Origin: Nocardioides coralli
GTDB taxonomy: Bacteria; Actinomycetota; Actinomycetes; Propionibacteriales; Nocardioidaceae
Assembly (NCBI RefSeq): GCF_019880385.1
Contig: NZ_CP082273.1
Coordinates: forward strand, 3,100,001 to 3,164,000
DNA: 64,000 bases
Direction of reading: 5' to 3'
Shown here: positions 18,212 to 26,261 of the stretch, piece after piece
Numbering within the stretch: position 1 is the first letter of the stretch
Layout: each line of letters starts with the position of its first letter
Notes under the pieces: model-generated
The model's database searches: none
What the model was told of the DNA's origin: nothing
Seen by the model: the letters and a program-made list of their open reading frames with translations, nothing else
Position numbers and translations under genes: made by a program

Positions 18212-19288
18212 GTGTTCCACCCACCTCCGTTCCACCCGAACCGGCCCGGGCTCGTGGCTCCGGTCCGCATCGACCCGGCCGGCCTGGCGGGGCCGACCAG
18301 AGGCCAGGCACGGGGGCCGAGGTGGCGGGCCAGCGCCCACGGCTGGTACGTCCCGGCGTACCTCGACCCCACCGTCGTCGAGCAGCGCATCGTGGAGGCT
18401 GCGGCCTGTCTGCTGCCGTACGGCGGCGTCACCGGCTGGGCAGCCCTCCGCTGGCAGCACGCGCCGTGGTTCGACGGACTCGGCGCCGACGGGGTGACTC
18501 CACGGCCGGTGACTCTCGCCACCGGGATGTTCCACGGTCGCTCGCAACCGGGGATCACCATGAGCGAGGAACGGTGTCGGCCGGAGGACCTCACCGAGGT
18601 CGACGGGCTGCGCGTCACCACGGCGGTGCGTTCGGCGACCTTCGAGATGCGGTACGCCGCGGACGAACGGTCAGCTGCGGTGGTCCTCGACATGGCGGCG
18701 TACTCCGACCTCGTGAGCATCTCGGAAGCGGCCGCGTTCGCCGACGAGCTCAACGGGTGGACCGGGATCCCCCAGTGCCGGGCCGCCCTGCCGCTGGCCG
18801 ACGAGAACAGCTGGTCGGTCCGCGAGTCCCTGATGCGGCTCGTGTGGGAGGTCGACGCCGGCAAGCCCCGGCCCCTCACGAACCGACCCGTCTTCGACCG
18901 GGCCGGCCGACTCCTCGGAGTTCCCGACCTGCTCGATCCCGTGGCGGGAGTCGTCGGCGAGTACGACGGGGCGGTCCACCTCGCCGGGCGACAGCGGGCC
19001 AGGGACGTCCGGCGGGAGCACCTGTTCCGGTCGGTCGGGCTCGAGTACGTGGTGATGCTGGCACCCGACTTCAGCGACATCGACGGGTTCGTCTCCCGCC
19101 TGCACGCGACGTACGCCCGCGCCGCGCACGCAGCGGAGAGCACGCGCGCCTGGACCATCGAGCCACCGCCGTGGTGGACGCCCACGGTGACGGTGGACCA
19201 ACGCCGGGCGCTCGACCCGAGTATGCGCTCGCGGCTGCTCCGCCACCGGTTGCGGACCGGTGGGCTCCCCGGCACCCCGCGTAGGTGA
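18212..19288 (+). CDS. AbiEi-like protein with possible PD-(D/E)XK nuclease region, bracketed by 63-bp palindromes
   Basis: A 358-aa protein related in layout to the one at 9769. The N-terminal half (WYVPAYLD, GGVTGWAALRW, VTTAVRSATFEMRY) is AbiEi-like. The C-terminal half has SVRESLMRLVWE, then GVPDLLDPVAGVVGEYDGAVH and RARDVRREHLFRSVGLEYVVM. That spacing of E, D and E-x-D fits a PD-(D/E)XK-type nuclease fold, with no recognised transposase motif. The GTG start is the first in frame; no strong ribosome site is visible. Palindrome copies lie 100 bp upstream and 39 bp downstream, so the gene forms a 1.3-kb repeat-bounded module between ppk and pstB. Confidence 0.7.
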   Translation: MFHPPPFHPNRPGLVAPVRIDPAGLAGPTRGQARGPRWRASAHGWYVPAYLDPTVVEQRIVEAAACLLPYGGVTGWAALRWQHAPWFDGLGADGVTPRPVTLATGMFHGRSQPGITMSEERCRPEDLTEVDGLRVTTAVRSATFEMRYAADERSAAVVLDMAAYSDLVSISEAAAFADELNGWTGIPQCRAALPLADENSWSVRESLMRLVWEVDAGKPRPLTNRPVFDRAGRLLGVPDLLDPVAGVVGEYDGAVHLAGRQRARDVRREHLFRSVGLEYVVMLAPDFSDIDGFVSRLHATYARAAHAAESTRAWTIEPPPWWTPTVTVDQRRALDPSMRSRLLRHRLRTGGLPGTPRR

Positions 19289-19327
19289 CGCCGTCCGTCC
19301 GACGCCCTTGCACACCCCGGGGGGTGG

Positions 19328-19390
19328 GGTAGTCCCTAACGAAAGGGCTGAGAAAGTGCCCGTTCGGCAGCCCCTTCGTTAGGGACTACC
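19328..19390. repeat. 63-bp near-palindromic element, copy 3
   Basis: The left arm GGTAGTCCCTAACGAAA (19328-19344) and the right arm ending TTCGTTAGGGACTACC (19375-19390) enclose the interior. With the interior GGGCTG/CAGCCC the stem reaches 21 bp with a single mismatch, the best hairpin of the three copies. It lies between the AbiEi-like gene and the convergent pstB. Confidence 0.9.
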
Positions 19391-19435
19391 GACCCTGCGG
19401 CCCGGGCCCGACCCCGGGGTCCCCCGGGCCCCCGG

Positions 19436-20371
19436 TCACCCGAAACGGCCGGAGATGTAGTCCTCGGTCCGCTTGTCGTTGGGGTTGGTGAAGATCCGGC
19501 TGGTGAGGTCGTACTCGACCAGGAGACCGGTGCGGTTGCCGGTGGTCTCGTCGGGGCGGGCGGTGAAGAACGCCGTCCGGTCGGAGACGCGCGCGGCCTG
19601 CTGCATGTTGTGGGTCACGATGATGATCGTGAACTCCTCGCGCAGCCCCACCATCAGGTCCTCGATGCGCGAGGTCGCGATCGGGTCGAGGGCCGAGCAG
19701 GGCTCGTCCATGAGGATCACGTCGGGCTTGGTGGCGATGGTCCGCGCGATGCAGAGCCGCTGCTGCTGACCGCCGGACAGCCCGTACGCCGAGTCCTTCA
19801 GCTTGTCCTTGACCTCGTCCCACAGCGCGGCGCCGCGCAGCGCCTCCTCGACCGTGTCGTCCATGTTGTCGACCTTCATGCCGATGACCCGGGGGCCGTA
19901 GGCGATGTTGTCGTAGATCGACTTCGGGAACGGGTTCGGCTTCTGGAACACCATGCCGATGTGGGTGCGCACGGCGATCGGGTCGACGCCGCGGCCGTAG
20001 ATGTTCTGCCCGTGGTAGAGGATGTCGCCCTCGACGCGCGCGCCCGCCACCAGGTCGTTCATCCGGTTCAGGCAGCGCAGCACGGTCGACTTGCCGCAGC
20101 CCGACGGGCCGATCAGCGCGGTGATCTCGTTCTTGCCGAACGACAGGTTCACGTCGTGCACGGCGTGGAAGTCGCCGTAGTAGACGTTGAGCCCGAAGGC
20201 CTCCATCACGGGGTCCGGCGGGGCGTCGGGCAGCTCGCGCTCGGCCGAGCCCGGAGCGGCGAGGCCGCTCACGCTGCCGGCCGTGTCGTCCACGGTCCCG
20301 GTGGTGTCGCGGTCGGCGGTCGTCACGGCGCTGTCCTCACGGGTCGAGAAGGTGTGCGGGTGTGTGGCCAT
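19436..20371 (-). CDS. pstB: Phosphate ABC transporter ATP-binding protein
   Basis: A 311-aa ATPase with Walker [11 protein letters not shown]-loop [15 protein letters not shown] (the PstB-specific form), signature [13 protein letters not shown], Walker [14 protein letters not shown] and the H-loop in [10 protein letters not shown]. An unusually long N-terminal extension of about 55 residues (Asp/Pro/Ala-rich) precedes the conserved [12 protein letters not shown]. The real start could be an internal GTG (VTTADRD). It is the last gene of pstSCAB, 4 bp after the pstA stop. It energises high-affinity phosphate uptake at the membrane. Confidence 0.95.
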   Translation of the reverse strand: MATHPHTFSTREDSAVTTADRDTTGTVDDTAGSVSGLAAPGSAERELPDAPPDPVMEAFGLNVYYGDFHAVHDVNLSFGKNEITALIGPSGCGKSTVLRCLNRMNDLVAGARVEGDILYHGQNIYGRGVDPIAVRTHIGMVFQKPNPFPKSIYDNIAYGPRVIGMKVDNMDDTVEEALRGAALWDEVKDKLKDSAYGLSGGQQQRLCIARTIATKPDVILMDEPCSALDPIATSRIEDLMVGLREEFTIIIVTHNMQQAARVSDRTAFFTARPDETTGNRTGLLVEYDLTSRIFTNPNDKRTEDYISGRFG

Positions 20372-20375
20372 GGTC

Positions 20376-21278
20376 TCACCACGTCCTCTGGAACTTGTTG
20401 CGGATGAAAATTGCGAGCGCGTTCATCCCGAGAATCATCACCAGCAGCACGATGATGGCAGCGGCCGCGGCGGTCTGGAACTCCTCCTGCGACCGCGACG
20501 TCTGGTTGTAGATCTGCATCGGCAGGGCCGTGAACTGGCTGAGGAAGCCGTTGGGGTCGAACCGGATGCCGACGGCCACACCGAGCAACAGCAGCGGCGC
20601 CGCCTCACCGATGGCGCGCGACAGCCCGAGGATGGTGCCGGTCGCGATGCCGGGTACGGCGGAGGGCAGGGTCTGACGCCAGGTGGTCTGCCACACCGTG
20701 GCCCCCAGCGCGAGCGATCCGAACCGGATCTCGTTGGGCACCGCCCGGACGGCCTCGCGCGTGGTGATGATGACGACCGGCAGGATCAGCAGCGCCAGGG
20801 CGAGCGAGCCGCCGAGCACGATCCCCGTCTCCTGGAAGCCCAGCAGCGCCATCGCCGCGACGGCCAGCAGCCCGTAGACGACCGCGGGTACGGCGGCGAG
20901 GTTCTGCAGGTTGAGCTCGATCAGCCGGTTGTACCAGCGGTTCCGGTCGGCGAACTCCTCGAGGTAGAGCGCCGAGGCGATGCCTAGCGGCACCGAGAGC
21001 AGCGCCGTGCCGAGCATCAGCCACATCGAGCCGAGGATGCCGGCCCGGAAGCCCGTCGACTCCGGCCGCAGCGAGGAGAGGTAGTTGGAGAACAGGGCGC
21101 CGTCCATGCGTGCGGCGCCGTCGAGCGCCGTGGACACGATGAGCACGAGCAGCACCGTCACCCCGAAGAACAGGGACGCCCACAGCGCGATGAGGAAGGC
21201 CATGGATCCGGGGGTGCGGTCGCGGCTGCGCCCGGTCGCGATGGCGCCGGGGCGTGTGGTGGCTACAGCAGTGGCCAT
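20376..21278 (-). CDS. pstA: Phosphate ABC transporter permease PstA
   Basis: A 300-aa permease with about six membrane segments and the PstA EAA-loop region [22 protein letters not shown] followed by [20 protein letters not shown]. The start overlaps the pstC stop (TGATG). It forms the transmembrane channel with PstC. Confidence 0.94.
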   Translation of the reverse strand: MATAVATTRPGAIATGRSRDRTPGSMAFLIALWASLFFGVTVLLVLIVSTALDGAARMDGALFSNYLSSLRPESTGFRAGILGSMWLMLGTALLSVPLGIASALYLEEFADRNRWYNRLIELNLQNLAAVPAVVYGLLAVAAMALLGFQETGIVLGGSLALALLILPVVIITTREAVRAVPNEIRFGSLALGATVWQTTWRQTLPSAVPGIATGTILGLSRAIGEAAPLLLLGVAVGIRFDPNGFLSQFTALPMQIYNQTSRSQEEFQTAAAAAIIVLLVMILGMNALAIFIRNKFQRTW

Positions 21279-22231
21279 CAGTACTCCTGGCGGAAGCGTC
21301 GGACCAGGCTGATGCTGACCATGTTGATCACGAGGGTGATCGCGAACAGCAGCAGCCCGATGGCGAACAGGGTGTTGTACTCGAGCGACCCCACGGGGTT
21401 CTCACCGCCGGCGGTGGTCGCCATGTAGCCCGTCATGGCCTGCATGCCGTCCCGCGGGTCGGCGCTCATGTTGGGCAGCGACCCCGAGGCGAGGGTGACG
21501 ATCATGGTCTCCCCCACGGCGCGCGACAGACCGAGCACGATCGCGGCCGCGATGCCGGAGAGCGCGGCCGGGAACACCACGCGGAGCGTGGTCTGCATCT
21601 TGTTGGCGCCCATCGCGAGCGAGCCCTGCCGCAGTGCCAGCGGTACGGCGCTCATCGCGTCCTCCGAGAGCGACGCCACGGTCGGCACGATCATGACGCC
21701 CAGGACGAGGCCGGCGGCGAGGGCGTTGGTGAACCCGACGTCCAGCGCCAGCAGGTCCTGCAGCAGCCACGGGGTGATCACCGTCAGGGCGAAGAACCCG
21801 TAGACGACGGAGGGCACACCGGCCAGCAGCTCGAGCACCGGCTTGAAGATCTTGCGGGTACGGGCGGAGGCGTACTCCGAGAGGTACATCGCCGCGCCCA
21901 GGCCCACGGGCACCGACACCAGCAGGGCGATGAGCGTGATCAGGAACGTCGCCTTGACCAGCGGCACGGCGCCGAACTCGCCGCGCCGGGGCGCCCAGTC
22001 GGTGCCGATGAGGAAGTCGATGATCGAGGCCTCGGCGAAGAAGTCCAGGCTCGGCCGCAGCAGGGTGACGACGATGCCGATGGTCGTCAGGATCGAGATC
22101 ATCGCGGCGACGAAGAGGACCGCCTTGATCACGGTCTCGCCGGGGCGGGAGCGCCCCTTCAGGGATCGGGGAGCGGACCGCAGGCCCGCCCCGGGGGGCG
22201 GGCCTGCGGCACCAGAGGTAGTCGTAGTCAT
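21278..22231 (-). CDS. pstC: Phosphate ABC transporter permease PstC
   Basis: A 317-aa permease with a cytoplasmic N-terminus (residues 1-33), about six membrane segments and the conserved LAGVPSVVYGFFAL and ALRQGSLAMGANKMQTTLRV, then GLSRAVGETMIVTLASG. It partners PstA and is the second gene of the operon, 23 bp after pstS. Confidence 0.95.
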   Translation of the reverse strand: MTTTTSGAAGPPPGAGLRSAPRSLKGRSRPGETVIKAVLFVAAMISILTTIGIVVTLLRPSLDFFAEASIIDFLIGTDWAPRRGEFGAVPLVKATFLITLIALLVSVPVGLGAAMYLSEYASARTRKIFKPVLELLAGVPSVVYGFFALTVITPWLLQDLLALDVGFTNALAAGLVLGVMIVPTVASLSEDAMSAVPLALRQGSLAMGANKMQTTLRVVFPAALSGIAAAIVLGLSRAVGETMIVTLASGSLPNMSADPRDGMQAMTGYMATTAGGENPVGSLEYNTLFAIGLLLFAITLVINMVSISLVRRFRQEY

Positions 22232-22254
22232 GCAGCGCTTTCTTGTGGCTTCGT

Positions 22255-23208
22255 TCAGCCGGAGATGCCCTCGAGGCTCGACTGCGTGTCAGCGTACTGC
22301 TCGTCGTTCAGCGGGATGAACTGCGCCGCCTCGGCGAGCTCGGCCAGGTTCTCGATGTAGAAGTCGACGTACGTCGAGGTGGCCTCGTTCTCGGTGTACT
22401 TGGCGTTGTTCACGTAGATGAACAGCGGCCGCGAGAGCGGGGTGTAGGTGCCGTCGGCAGCGGTCTCCGGGGACGGCTCCACGCACCCGTCGCCGTTGTC
22501 GATCTGGAGCGCCTTGAGCTGCTCGGCGTTCTGCTCGTAGTAGGTGTAGCCGAAGTAGCCGGTCGCGCCCTGGGTGCCCGCGACACCGGAGACCAGCTGG
22601 TTGTCGTCCTCGGAGGACTCGTAGTCGTCACGGGTCGACTCGGACTCGTCGCCGATCACGTCGGCCGCCATGTAGTCATAGGTTCCGGAGTCGGTGCCGG
22701 GACCGAAGAGCGAGATCTCCTGGTCGGGGAAGCTCGGGTCGAGGTCCTGCCAGTTGTCGACCTTCGAGTCCGGTCCCCACAGCTTCTTCACCTGGTCGAC
22801 GGTCAGGCAGTCGACGTCGAGGTCGGGGTGGACCACCATGGTCAACGCGTCGGTGGCGACCTGGAGCTCGGTGTACTCGATCCCCTGCTTCTCGCACACC
22901 TCGACCTCGTCCTCCTCGATCGGGCGCGAGGCGTCGGAGACGTCGGTCTGGCCCTGGCAGAAGACCTCGAAGCCGCCACCGGTGCCGGCCTCGCCGACGG
23001 TGACGCGGATGTCGGGGTTCTCCTCGGCGAGCAGCTCGGCGGCCGCGTCGCTCAGGGGAAAGACGGTGGAGCTGCCGTCGACGGCGACCGAGCCGCTGAC
23101 GCCCCCAGCGCCACCAGCACCGGTCTGGCCCCCACCGCAGGCGGTGAGGAGCAGCCCGAGGGCCGCGATGCCGGGCACGAGCGCCCGGCGCATGGACGTG
23201 GTCTTCAC
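22255..23208 (-). CDS. pstS: Phosphate-binding lipoprotein PstS
   Basis: A 317-aa periplasmic-type binding protein anchored as a lipoprotein: signal peptide with lipobox LLTAC (Cys near residue 24). The binding signatures are VAVDGSSTVFPLSDAAAELL, VGEAGTGGGFEVFCQGQTDVSDASR and LFGPGTDSGTYDY. It presents phosphate to PstCA at the outer face of the membrane. A PHO-box-like direct repeat lies about 80-95 bp upstream, so phosphate starvation via PhoP probably induces the operon. Confidence 0.95.
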   Translation of the reverse strand: MKTTSMRRALVPGIAALGLLLTACGGGQTGAGGAGGVSGSVAVDGSSTVFPLSDAAAELLAEENPDIRVTVGEAGTGGGFEVFCQGQTDVSDASRPIEEDEVEVCEKQGIEYTELQVATDALTMVVHPDLDVDCLTVDQVKKLWGPDSKVDNWQDLDPSFPDQEISLFGPGTDSGTYDYMAADVIGDESESTRDDYESSEDDNQLVSGVAGTQGATGYFGYTYYEQNAEQLKALQIDNGDGCVEPSPETAADGTYTPLSRPLFIYVNNAKYTENEATSTYVDFYIENLAELAEAAQFIPLNDEQYADTQSSLEGISG

Positions 23209-23284
23209 TTCGGTCTCCTGAAGTATCAGTCGGGTCTGACAGCGGCGACGCTAGGGAGCCGAGGTTGCAGGACCCGTGGCGACA

Positions 23285-23302
23285 GGTGAACGGGTGGTGA
23301 AC
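23285..23302 (-). promoter_or_regulatory. PHO box (PhoP operator) of pstSCAB
   Basis: Read toward pstS, two GTTCACC units (23302-23296 and 23291-23285) are spaced exactly 11 bp apart. This is the direct-repeat unit reported for actinobacterial PhoP sites. It lies 77-94 bp upstream of the pstS start. A single further ACGTGAAC half-site lies at 23350-23357. Confidence 0.75.
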
Positions 23303-23374
23303 GAGACCGGGCGATTCGGCCACAAACGGCCGAGCGTGAGACCACCGTCACGTGAACGGGCCCGCGCGAGGTGC

Positions 23375-24244
23375 TCAGGGCCGCTCGTGGACCTCGGTCG
23401 CCACCACCGTCCCCTTGCGGTGGTGGACCACGACCATCCCGCCCGGGTCGAGGGGGCGGTCGGGCAGGGCGAGGGCGTCGAACACCGCGGGCAGCACCGG
23501 CCGGTGGGTGCAGATGACCGCGCTGTCGTGGCCGGCGAGCAGGTCGTCGGCGGCGGTCACCACCGACTCTGCCGACGCGCCCTCCTCGCTGATGCCGTCC
23601 AGCTCCTCGACCTTCCAGCCGGACGCGTCGGCGTAGGGCCGCACGGTGTCGACGCAGCGGGCCGCCGGCGAGCTGACCACCCGGGTGGCGTCGTACGCCG
23701 ACAGCAGCGGCACCAGGCGGCTGGCCTGGCCGTGGCCGAGCGAGATGAGTGGTCGGGCGAGATCGTCCTTCTTCCTGCCCCACCCCTTGCGCGAGCGGGC
23801 CTTGGCGTGCCGCAGCACGACCAGCGCCCGCGTCCGCTTCCGCAGCCGCTTGGCCTCCACCAGGGTGTTGCGGTCCCGGGCGTAGCTGAGCCGGTGGAGC
23901 GCCTGGTCGTAGGGGAGCCACACGACCTCGTCGATCTCGTCGTTGACGCGGTAGCCCGACACGTCGTGGTCGTCGACCGGCCAGGCGACCCAGTAGTGGA
24001 CCACCTTGTGCCGGTCACCGCCCATGGGGTAGCGCTGGCTGGCCAGCGGCGGCCCGAGCCTGACGTGGAGGCCGGTCTCCTCGGCCGCCTCGCGGACCGC
24101 GGCCACGGGAGCCAGCTCGCCGCGGTCGAGCTTGCCCTTGGGGAAGGACCAGTCGTCGTAGCGGGGACGGTGGACCAGCAGCACCTGGCGGCCTGGGCGG
24201 AAGGTGACGACGCCGGCGGCGACCACGTCCCTGGCAGACGGCAT
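23375..24244 (-). CDS. mutT1: MutT1-like Nudix hydrolase with C-terminal SixA-type histidine phosphatase
   Basis: A 289-aa two-domain protein. The Nudix box (GKLDRGELAPVAAVREAAEE) spans residues 37-56. A phosphohistidine-phosphatase domain starts with LVVLRHAKAR (catalytic His146) and has VVSSPAARCVDTV and a late VICTHRPVLPA. Mycobacterial MutT1 has the same fusion, removes 8-oxo-dGTP and related nucleotides and lies beside ppk. The start at 24244 is supported by a GAGACT hexamer 6 nt upstream. It is divergent from the membrane protein at 24287, with 42 bp between starts. Confidence 0.9.
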   Translation of the reverse strand: MPSARDVVAAGVVTFRPGRQVLLVHRPRYDDWSFPKGKLDRGELAPVAAVREAAEETGLHVRLGPPLASQRYPMGGDRHKVVHYWVAWPVDDHDVSGYRVNDEIDEVVWLPYDQALHRLSYARDRNTLVEAKRLRKRTRALVVLRHAKARSRKGWGRKKDDLARPLISLGHGQASRLVPLLSAYDATRVVSSPAARCVDTVRPYADASGWKVEELDGISEEGASAESVVTAADDLLAGHDSAVICTHRPVLPAVFDALALPDRPLDPGGMVVVHHRKGTVVATEVHERP

Positions 24245-24286
24245 GGGGCTAGTCTCACACCACTTCGAGCCGGACAGGAGGGTTGG

Positions 24287-25336
24287 GTGCGCAACCGCTG
24301 GTGGGCCGTCGTCGCCGTGGTCGCCGTCCTCGCCCTGCTCGCCGGCGTGGCGTGGTGGTGGCGCACCCTGCAGCAGAACGACTTCCAGCGGGCGATCTCC
24401 TGGGCCCCGCCCGACGCGCAGCGGCTGACCTTCACCGACTGGGGCGACGTACGCCGCGAGCTCGGCGTCGAGATCGCAGCCGACGCCCCCAGTGGCGAGG
24501 TGTCGGCGTTCATGACCCGCGCGTTCGATCGCGACCTGTCGTCGATGTCGGCGCTGCCGGAGTCGACGGAGGTGATGCACGAGCGGTTCGGCTTCTCCCC
24601 CGCCACGCTGGACTGGGAGCTGCTGAGCCAGTCGCAGGACGGCGCCGTGGTCGTGATGCGGGTCGTCGAGGGCACCGACTTCGAGGAGCTGGCCGACCGG
24701 CTGGAGGGGTTGGGCTACCAGCGGCCGGAGGATGAGGACGGGGTGTGGGTCGGCGGCATCGACCTGCTGCCCCGGATCGGGACCCTCACCCCGGAGCTGC
24801 AGTTCCTCGCCCTCGACGAGGGTCAGCGGGTCGTCGTCTCCTCCGACACCCAGGGCTACCTCGAGCAGGCGCTGCCCGCCGTGACCGGCGGCGAGGGTGG
24901 TCTGGACGGACTCGACGAGGTCGTGGACGCCTCGGGCGAGCCACTCGCGGCGGCGGTCTTCGACGGAGAGGTCGTCTGCGGACGGCTGGCGATGGGCTCG
25001 GCCGGCGACTCCGACCAGGACCAGGCCGACCAGCTGATCGCGGCCGCGGGGAGGGTCGACCCGCTGACGGGGTTCGCGATGTCGGCCCAGCCCGGTGGCG
25101 GCGTACGGGTGGCGATGTCGTTCGAGAGCGACGAGCAGGCCCGCGCCAACGCCGACTCGCGGGCCCGGCTGGCGAGCGGGCCGGCACCGGGCCAGGGGGG
25201 CGACTTCGCAGACCGGTTCACGCTGGGCCGGGTCACGGCCGAGGGATCCGTGGTGACGATGCGGCTGGACCCGCTGGCCGGGAGCTACGTGCTGTCGGAC
25301 CTGTCGAGCGGCCCGGTGCTCTTCGCGACCTGCTGA
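24287..25336 (+). CDS. Membrane-anchored hypothetical protein
   Basis: A 349-aa protein. The GTG start follows CAGGAGGG. Residues 4-24 (RWWAVVAVVAVLALLAGVAWW) form one membrane segment with few charges before it, so the rest is probably outside the cell. The remainder is Asp/Glu-rich and lacks a motif I recognise; VVVMRVVEGTDFEELADRLEGL, GFAMSAQPGGGVRVAM and MSFESDEQARANADSR suggest a folded alpha/beta domain. It is divergent from mutT1. Function is unknown. Confidence 0.8.
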   Translation: MRNRWWAVVAVVAVLALLAGVAWWWRTLQQNDFQRAISWAPPDAQRLTFTDWGDVRRELGVEIAADAPSGEVSAFMTRAFDRDLSSMSALPESTEVMHERFGFSPATLDWELLSQSQDGAVVVMRVVEGTDFEELADRLEGLGYQRPEDEDGVWVGGIDLLPRIGTLTPELQFLALDEGQRVVVSSDTQGYLEQALPAVTGGEGGLDGLDEVVDASGEPLAAAVFDGEVVCGRLAMGSAGDSDQDQADQLIAAAGRVDPLTGFAMSAQPGGGVRVAMSFESDEQARANADSRARLASGPAPGQGGDFADRFTLGRVTAEGSVVTMRLDPLAGSYVLSDLSSGPVLFATC

Positions 25337-25349
25337 GTCTGGAGCCGAG

Positions 25350-25511
25350 TCAGGTGCGTTCGGTGTGGGGCGTGACGCCGAGGATGCGGTCGATCTCCTC
25401 GGGCGTGAGGTGATCCTCCGACTCGCTCGCGGCGATGATCAGAGTGGTGGTCAGTTCGACCTCGCCGAGGAGGTCGGCGTCCTCGAGGGACACGTCGAAC
25501 TGGTCGTGCAC
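25350..25511 (-). CDS. Small acidic protein, 53 aa, unrecognised
   Basis: The ORF starts at GTG (25509-25511) with GGAGG about 10 nt upstream. The product begins MHDQFDVSLEDADLLGEVEL and ends TPEEIDRILGVTP plus five residues. It is rich in Asp and Glu and ends close to the gene at 24287 on the other strand (13 bp between stops). The C-terminal LTPEEIDRILGV looks like a helical binding or capping motif. Coding bias and a ribosome site support it. I know no function. A TTGACA hexamer (25560-25555) lies upstream. Confidence 0.6.
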   Translation of the reverse strand: MHDQFDVSLEDADLLGEVELTTTLIIAASESEDHLTPEEIDRILGVTPHTERT

Positions 25512-25616
25512 CGAAATGATTCCTCCCACCCCCGTGTCTTGCTGCTGCTCCCACTGTCAACGATGCCCGGTCGGTCTGACAGCCAAACGCGGAATGGATG
25601 AAAAATCCCTGAAAAA

Positions 25617-25650
25617 GACGAGGCCCCACCCGAGCGGGTGGGGCCTCGTC
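25617..25650 (-). terminator. Intrinsic terminator of cspA
   Basis: A perfect 15-bp stem (GACGAGGCCCCACCC and its complement) has a 4-nt GAGC loop, 21 bp after the cspA stop. On the minus strand it is followed by TTTTTC and a second T-rich run. This is the clearest rho-independent terminator in the window. Confidence 0.92.
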
Positions 25651-25670
25651 GAAGCCTGATCAGGTGCTGA

Positions 25671-25874
25671 TCAGAGGGGGCGGACGTTCTCAGCCTGGGG
25701 ACCCTTGGGGCCCTGGGTGACGTCGAACTCCACCTTCTGGTTCTCGTCCAGGGACTTGTAGCCCTGGCTCTGGATGGCCGAGTAGTGCACGAAGACGTCG
25801 TCGCCGCCGTCCTCCTGCGCGATGAAGCCGAAACCCTTCTCGGCGTTGAACCACTTCACGGTGCCCTGAGCCAT
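25671..25874 (-). CDS. cspA: Cold-shock protein CspA-type
   Basis: A 67-aa single OB-fold protein with RNP1 KGFGFIAQ and RNP2 VFVHYSAIQ (both complete) and [18 protein letters not shown] at the end. It is an RNA chaperone. A candidate -10 (TAGTGT, minus strand, 26053-26048) would give a leader of about 165 nt, like the long structured leaders of cspA genes. A strong hairpin terminator follows. Confidence 0.95.
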   Translation of the reverse strand: MAQGTVKWFNAEKGFGFIAQEDGGDDVFVHYSAIQSQGYKSLDENQKVEFDVTQGPKGPQAENVRPL

Positions 25875-26261
25875 TGTGCTCGTTACTCCTTCGTCGGGGC
25901 GAGAGCCGCCACTTCGACGGCCCACACCAGGTGCGGTGACACGTCGCTCCGACTTGCGTGACTGGAAGGCACACCCGAAGAAACGCCGTTGGCTCACAAA
26001 CTCCGCGGGCGTCAGACCTGCTGGAACTTGCACCTGTTGCGGCCCTGACACTACCAACCTCGGCGCACAAGGGAAGATTCGGAGCGGCGTTTTCTCCGCA
26101 GACGGAGACGAACGTCCGGTGGCCAGTCGGTGAGGTCGTCGCTGCAGAGACCTGCGTTGCAGAGACCTGAAGCAACACCGGCCGTCACTCCTGCGCGCGG
26201 GGCCTCGTTGGCCCTCACGTCAGGCCGCACCTCGCGGCGACCATCTCGGACAAGGATCCCC

